DNA from: Azospirillum picis
GTDB lineage: Bacteria; Pseudomonadota; Alphaproteobacteria; Azospirillales; Azospirillaceae
Reading direction: 5' to 3'
Assembly (NCBI RefSeq): GCF_017876115.1
Contig: NZ_JAGINO010000015.1
Coordinates: 1 to 64,000 of the forward strand
Length of the DNA: 64,000 bases
This document shows positions 60,316 to 64,000 of this stretch, one piece after another; the first letter of the stretch is position 1; each line of letters starts with the position of its first letter. Under the pieces are notes generated by a model, which had not been told where the DNA came from, searched no databases, and worked only from the letters and a program-made list of their open reading frames with translations. The position numbers and the translations under genes are program-made.

Positions 60316-60364
60316 GCTCGCGCCGCCGGGTGCGGCACTGCGGGCCGTCAAGCCGGGGCGGCTG

Positions 60365-61078
60365 TCAGGGCCGGTCGGCGGCGGGCAGATCCTCGGCTAT
60401 GGCGACCAGCGCGTGCGGCTTGCGGATCACCACCTGTTGCCGGCCGCTCTCGACGATGCCCTGCGCCTCCCAGGCCGACAGGGTACGGCTGACGGTGTGC
60501 AGCGTGCTTCCCGTCATTTCGGCCACATCCTGCCGCGACAGCGGGAAGTTGATCTCGACCCCGGCATCCACCCGGCGGCCGGCCTGGCGGACAAGCCGGA
60601 GCAGGGCATGGGCGATGCGCCGCTCGACGCGTTCGGTCGACACCTCGCGCAGGCGGTTCTGCACCTCCCGCAACCGGCCGCCGACGATGGCGAGCGCGTT
60701 GCGGGCAATGGCCGGATGGCGCTCCATCAGCGCCGTCATGGCGGCGGCCGGCCAGGACAGCTCGACGCAGTCCGCCACGGTGACGGCATCGGCCGGATAG
60801 ACGCCGTCCGTGAAGATGGCCAGGGTGCCGAACATCTCGCCCGGCCCGATGAAACGGAGGACGACCTGCTGCCCATCGGGGCCGGTCTGCACGATCTTCA
60901 CCCGGCCGTCGATCAAGGCATGTCCGGCGGCGGCCGGTTCGCCCTGGCTGAAGACCGCGGTTCCCCGAGGGACGAGCCGGGAGCGCGCCTGGCCGACGAC
61001 ATCGCCGAGCGCATCGGCTTCGAGCCCGGCGAACAGCGGCATGCCGTGCAGGACGGCGGGATCGGGGGGCGGGGGCAT
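60365..61078 (-). CDS. Crp/Fnr-family regulator, Dnr/NnrR type
   Basis: The protein has 237 residues. A cyclic-nucleotide-type sensor domain (10-130, G-E-M-F-G-T-L-A-I-F) and dimer helix precede an HTH with L-S-R-Q-D-V-A-E-M-T-G-S-T-L-H-T-V-S-R-T-L-S-A-W-E. The S-R in the recognition helix is the base-reading pair of Fnr-type proteins. No N-terminal Cys cluster is seen, so it does not sense O2 like Fnr; NO sensing through heme, as in Dnr, is likely. It is divergent from nnrS. Confidence 0.85.
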   Translation of the reverse strand: MPPPPDPAVLHGMPLFAGLEADALGDVVGQARSRLVPRGTAVFSQGEPAAAGHALIDGRVKIVQTGPDGQQVVLRFIGPGEMFGTLAIFTDGVYPADAVTVADCVELSWPAAAMTALMERHPAIARNALAIVGGRLREVQNRLREVSTERVERRIAHALLRLVRQAGRRVDAGVEINFPLSRQDVAEMTGSTLHTVSRTLSAWEAQGIVESGRQQVVIRKPHALVAIAEDLPAADRP

Positions 61079-61137
61079 GGCGGGCGTCCTGTTCCTGCGC
61101 GGATCGGTCCGCCCACTCTACCCAAGCCGGCGGGAAT

Positions 61138-61151
61138 TTGATGCCGGACAA
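61138..61151. promoter_or_regulatory. Candidate Crp/Fnr-family site in the regulator-nnrS gap
   Basis: TTGAT-GCCG-GACAA fits TTG-N8-CAA. Its centre is 66 bases before the regulator ATG and 97 bases before nnrS, so one site could serve autoregulation and nnrS. Confidence 0.5.
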
Positions 61152-61240
61152 AGCGGGGTGGCGTGATCGCGGCCATCCTGGCCGTCCCGCCGCAAAGGGC
61201 GCCATAAGGGGCGCCACAAGGGGCGATCCAGGGACGAGAG

Positions 61241-62353
61241 ATGCCGCATTCATCGACCGTCAGCACCGCGCACCGGCTTTTCTATCCGGCCGCCGCCATC
61301 CATGGCGCGCTGGCGGTCCCGCTGTGGCTGGCCGCGGCCGGCGGCCTGCTGCCGCTCGGCTGGTCACCGGCCGTCCATGCCCATGAGATGGTTGGCGGAT
61401 ATGCCCTGGCAGTGGTCGGCGGCTTCCTGATGACGCGCCTGACGCGGGCGATGCTGGCGGCGGCCTTCCTCGCCTGGCTGGCCGGGCGGCTCGTGCCGCT
61501 GGCCGGACCGCCGCTGGCGCTCGCGCTGCCGGTGGCCGCCGCCTATCCGCTCCTGCTGTTCCGGGTTGCCGGGCTGCCCTTCCTGCGCGCCGGCCGGAGC
61601 GGTCACAATGCGGTGTTCGGCCCGCTGGTCGGGGCCTTCACCCTCGCGGAGATCCTTTTCCGGCTGCGCTTGTCCGGGATATTGGCCGGGGGGCCGGCGG
61701 GCGGCGCCCTGCCGGTGGAGCTTGCGCTGGTCGGCCTGCTGCTGCTGGCGATGGGGGGCCGGGTGATCCCGGCGGCGACCGCCGGGGCCCTGCGCAGCCG
61801 GACCCTCGTGCTGGAGCATCGGGTCCAGCCGCGGCTGGAGATGATGTCCATCGCCGGTGCCCTGCTGTACCTGCTGTCGAGCGTGTGCGGGGTCCTGCCG
61901 TCGCTGGGGGCTGCCGGCGCCCTGTTCGCGGGGGCTGGCGGGCTCCTGCGGCTTGCCCGTTGGCGGACCCTTCGGCTTTGGCGCGCGCCGGACATCCTTG
62001 CCCTGCACCTCGGCTACCTGTTCGTCGGGTCGGGCTGGATCCTGGCCGGAGCCGCGGAGCTCCTCGGCCTGCCGCCGGCTGCGGCGCCGCACCTGCTGGG
62101 CATAGGAGGCCTCGGCATCCTGGCGACCGCGATGATGGTGCGGACGACGCTGCAGCGGGAGGCCGAGCCGCCATGGCTTCCCGCCGGTGCCGTCGCCGCG
62201 GTTGTCCTGCTGGCGATGGCGGCGATGTTGCGGGTCGCGGCGGCATGGTGGCCGGACTGGCCGCTGCTGGTGGCGTCGGGCACCTCATGGACCGTTGCGC
62301 AACTTCTGGTCGCCGTCGTGCTGCTCACCCGTCCCAGGCGCCGTGTCCGGTAA
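61241..62353 (+). CDS. nnrS: NnrS family heme/copper membrane protein
   Basis: This 370-residue protein has about twelve membrane helices. H-E-M-V-G-G-Y-A-L-A-V-V-G-G-F-L-M-T-R-L (about 48-67), G-H-N-A-V-F and H-R-V-Q-P-R are typical NnrS patches with conserved His. NnrS proteins ease nitrosative stress and are usually under NO-responsive Crp/Fnr control. It is divergent from such a regulator here. Confidence 0.88.
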   Translation: MPHSSTVSTAHRLFYPAAAIHGALAVPLWLAAAGGLLPLGWSPAVHAHEMVGGYALAVVGGFLMTRLTRAMLAAAFLAWLAGRLVPLAGPPLALALPVAAAYPLLLFRVAGLPFLRAGRSGHNAVFGPLVGAFTLAEILFRLRLSGILAGGPAGGALPVELALVGLLLLAMGGRVIPAATAGALRSRTLVLEHRVQPRLEMMSIAGALLYLLSSVCGVLPSLGAAGALFAGAGGLLRLARWRTLRLWRAPDILALHLGYLFVGSGWILAGAAELLGLPPAAAPHLLGIGGLGILATAMMVRTTLQREAEPPWLPAGAVAAVVLLAMAAMLRVAAAWWPDWPLLVASGTSWTVAQLLVAVVLLTRPRRRVR

Positions 62354-62475
62354 GCGGCAGCGCGGGCATATGCATATTTTTTTGAAAAAACGGTGGACCG
62401 ACAGATTGTCTCTGGGTGGAACAAGGCCGGTCCGGAGGATATGCTTGGGAAAAATACGCTAGGGGAAGCTTCGCA

Positions 62476-63663
62476 ATGAAAAGACGCTCGTTACTCAAGG
62501 CCGCAACCGTGACCGCGGCCGCCGGTGTTCTCGGCTTCCGGCCGTCTATCCTGCGAGCCCAGGCGGCGCCGCTGAAAGTGGCGTTCGTCGGCACCCTGTC
62601 CGGACCCGGCGCCGCCCTGGGCAACCATATGCGCGACGGCTGGCTGGCCGGACTGGCGCGGTTGAACAACCAACTCGGCGGCCGGGCGGTCGAGACGCTG
62701 GTGGTCGACGACGAACTGAAGCCGGACGTCGCGGTGTCCAAGGTGCGGGCGGCGCTGGAGCGCGACAAGGTGGACTTCGTGGTCGGGGTCGTCTTCAGCA
62801 ACATGCTCCAGGCGATCCACCGGCCGGTGACCGAAAGCGGGACCTTCCTGGTCACCACCAACGCCGGACCGTCGACCCTTGCCGGAAAGGGGTGCAGCCC
62901 CTTCCTGTTCAGCACCTCCTACCAGAACGACCAGCCGCACGCCGCCATGGGGCAGGTGGCCCAGGACGACGGGCACAAGCGGGTCATGGTGCTGGTGCCC
63001 AACTACCAGGCGGGCAAGGACGCGGTGGCCGGCTTCAAGAGCCGATACAAGGGCGAGGTCGTCGACGAGCTGTACGTATCGCTGAACCAGCTCGATTTCT
63101 CGGCGGAGCTCGCCAAGATCGCCGCGGCGAAGCCGGACGCCATCTTCACCTTCATGCCGGGCGGCCTTGGCGTGAACCTCGTGCGCCAGTATCGCCAGGC
63201 CGGGTTGGAGAAGACTCCCTTCCTGTCCGCCTTCACGGTCGACGAGACCACGCTGCCGGCCCAGGGCGATGCGTCGCTCGGCTTCTTCACCGCCTCGACC
63301 TGGGCGCCGAACGTCGACAATCCGCACAGCCGCCAGTTCGTTTCGGCCTTCGAGGCCGCGTATGGCTATGTCCCCTCTCTGTTTGCCGCCCACAGCTATG
63401 ACGCGGCGCATCTGCTGGACGCCGCGATCAAGCGCACCGGCGGCGACGTCGACGACAAGGCGGCGTTGCGGGCCTCACTGGAGAAGGCGGATTTCCCCTC
63501 GGTGCGCGGGGCGTTCCGCTTCGGCGCCAACCATTTTCCGGTTCAGGACTTCTGGCTGTGCAAGGCCGCCAAGCGGCCCGACGGCAAGTACCAGACCGAG
63601 ACGGTGCGCAGGGTCTTGGAGGCCGACACCGACGCCTATGCCGCAAGCTGCCGCCTGAGCTGA
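62476..63663 (+). CDS. ABC transporter substrate-binding protein, branched-chain amino acid type
   Basis: The protein has 395 residues. A Tat-like signal M-K-R-R-S-L-L-K (1-8) ends near A-Q-A (30), and a Peripla_BP_6 (LivK-type) domain covers the rest (V-A-F-V-G-T-L-S-G-P, V-V-D-D-E-L-K-P, D-A-I-F-T-F-M-P-G-G). The ligand cannot be read; related systems take amino acids, amides or aromatic acids. It is followed 10 bases later by a LivH-type permease. ATG 62476 has an AGGGGAAG ribosome site. Confidence 0.88.
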   Translation: MKRRSLLKAATVTAAAGVLGFRPSILRAQAAPLKVAFVGTLSGPGAALGNHMRDGWLAGLARLNNQLGGRAVETLVVDDELKPDVAVSKVRAALERDKVDFVVGVVFSNMLQAIHRPVTESGTFLVTTNAGPSTLAGKGCSPFLFSTSYQNDQPHAAMGQVAQDDGHKRVMVLVPNYQAGKDAVAGFKSRYKGEVVDELYVSLNQLDFSAELAKIAAAKPDAIFTFMPGGLGVNLVRQYRQAGLEKTPFLSAFTVDETTLPAQGDASLGFFTASTWAPNVDNPHSRQFVSAFEAAYGYVPSLFAAHSYDAAHLLDAAIKRTGGDVDDKAALRASLEKADFPSVRGAFRFGANHFPVQDFWLCKAAKRPDGKYQTETVRRVLEADTDAYAASCRLS

Positions 63664-63673
63664 GGGGGCGCGG

Positions 63674-64000
63674 TTGACCTTACTCCTCGTCCAGGTGCTG
63701 AACGGGCTGCAGTTCGGCGTTCTCCTGTTCCTCGTCGCCGCCGGACTCAGCCTGGTGTTCGGGGTCATGGATTTCATCAACCTCGCGCATGGCGTCCAGT
63801 ACATGCTGGGCGCCTATGTCGCGGCGACCTTCGGGTTGTGGCTCGACAGCTTCTGGCTGGGACTGCTGCTGGCGCTGCCGGTGGCGCTGGTGGTCGGGCT
63901 GCTGCTGGAATGGCTGGTGTTCCGGCATCTCTACCGGCGGGACCATCTCAGCCAGGTGCTCGCGACCTTCGGCGTCATCCTGACGTTGGATGAGGCGGCG
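63674..64000 (+). CDS. LivH-type ABC permease (cut by window end)
   Basis: The first 109 residues are present. Q-V-L-N-G-L-Q-F-G-V-L-L-F-L-V-A-A-G-L-S-L-V-F-G-V (7-31) and N-L-A-H-G-V are the hallmark of the BPD_transp_2 (LivH) family. Four helices can be seen. TTG 63674, with GAGGGGG upstream, is the most likely start. LivM, F and G should follow beyond the window. Confidence 0.85.
   Translation, partial: MTLLLVQVLNGLQFGVLLFLVAAGLSLVFGVMDFINLAHGVQYMLGAYVAATFGLWLDSFWLGLLLALPVALVVGLLLEWLVFRHLYRRDHLSQVLATFGVILTLDEAA

Overview
The window is GC-rich, densely packed chromosomal DNA from an alphaproteobacterium, most like the Rhodospirillales and Azospirillum relatives. The pointers are the initiator tRNA sequence, a Caulobacter-style cpa/tad pilus locus, a Tat-type nos operon beside ubiTVU, and a bacterial sphingolipid pathway. 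This assignment is inference from gene content. I saw no insertion sequence, CRISPR array or rRNA.

Layout. 1-0.14 kb: initiator tRNA-Met and its terminator. 0.2-1.7 kb: an ArsR-regulator operon with three small membrane proteins (minus strand). 1.8-14.6 kb: a Tad (Flp) pilus operon on the minus strand, from the Flp pilin through cpaA, B, C, D, E, F, tadB, tadC, two TadE-like minor pilins and a TadG-like von Willebrand protein to a GT-C-like membrane protein. 14.6-15.2 kb: an AT-rich divergent promoter region. 15.2-20.8 kb: a plus-strand operon of a tubulin/FtsZ-superfamily protein, a zinc-ribbon/PstS-like/OmpA fusion and a TadD-type TPR lipoprotein, which tie to the pilus by position and by TadD.

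21.6-42.2 kb: an FAD/NAD(P)-binding protein followed by what reads as a sphingolipid island. It has serine palmitoyltransferase with a dedicated acyl carrier protein, a fatty acyl-AMP ligase, a CerR-type reductase, a bCerS-type GNAT acyltransferase, a sterol-desaturase-type hydroxylase and a lipid (ceramide) kinase. It also has a fused nucleotidyltransferase-like/CDP-alcohol phosphatidyltransferase, three further nucleotidyltransferase-fold proteins, a metallophosphoesterase, a private LptF/LptG-like pair, a flippase and a GMC oxidoreductase. Together they would make, decorate and export a phosphorylated sphingolipid.

42.2-62.4 kb: anaerobic respiration. A rubrerythrin-like protein is divergent from nosRZDFYLX-tatA (nitrous oxide reduction). 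Convergent to this lie a cytochrome c2-like protein and ubiTUV (O2-independent ubiquinone synthesis), then two hemerythrins, DUF2249 and DUF1858 proteins, a Crp/Fnr-family regulator and NnrS. Six TTG-N8-CAA palindromes, three of them with perfectly matched half-sites, sit mostly 65-85 bp before these genes and outline a local regulon. A small phage/GTA-type lysis cassette (GH108 endolysin, 3-TM holin) interrupts this block at 57.1-58.6 kb. 62.5-64 kb: a branched-chain-amino-acid-type ABC binding protein and the start of its LivH-type permease, cut by the window end.
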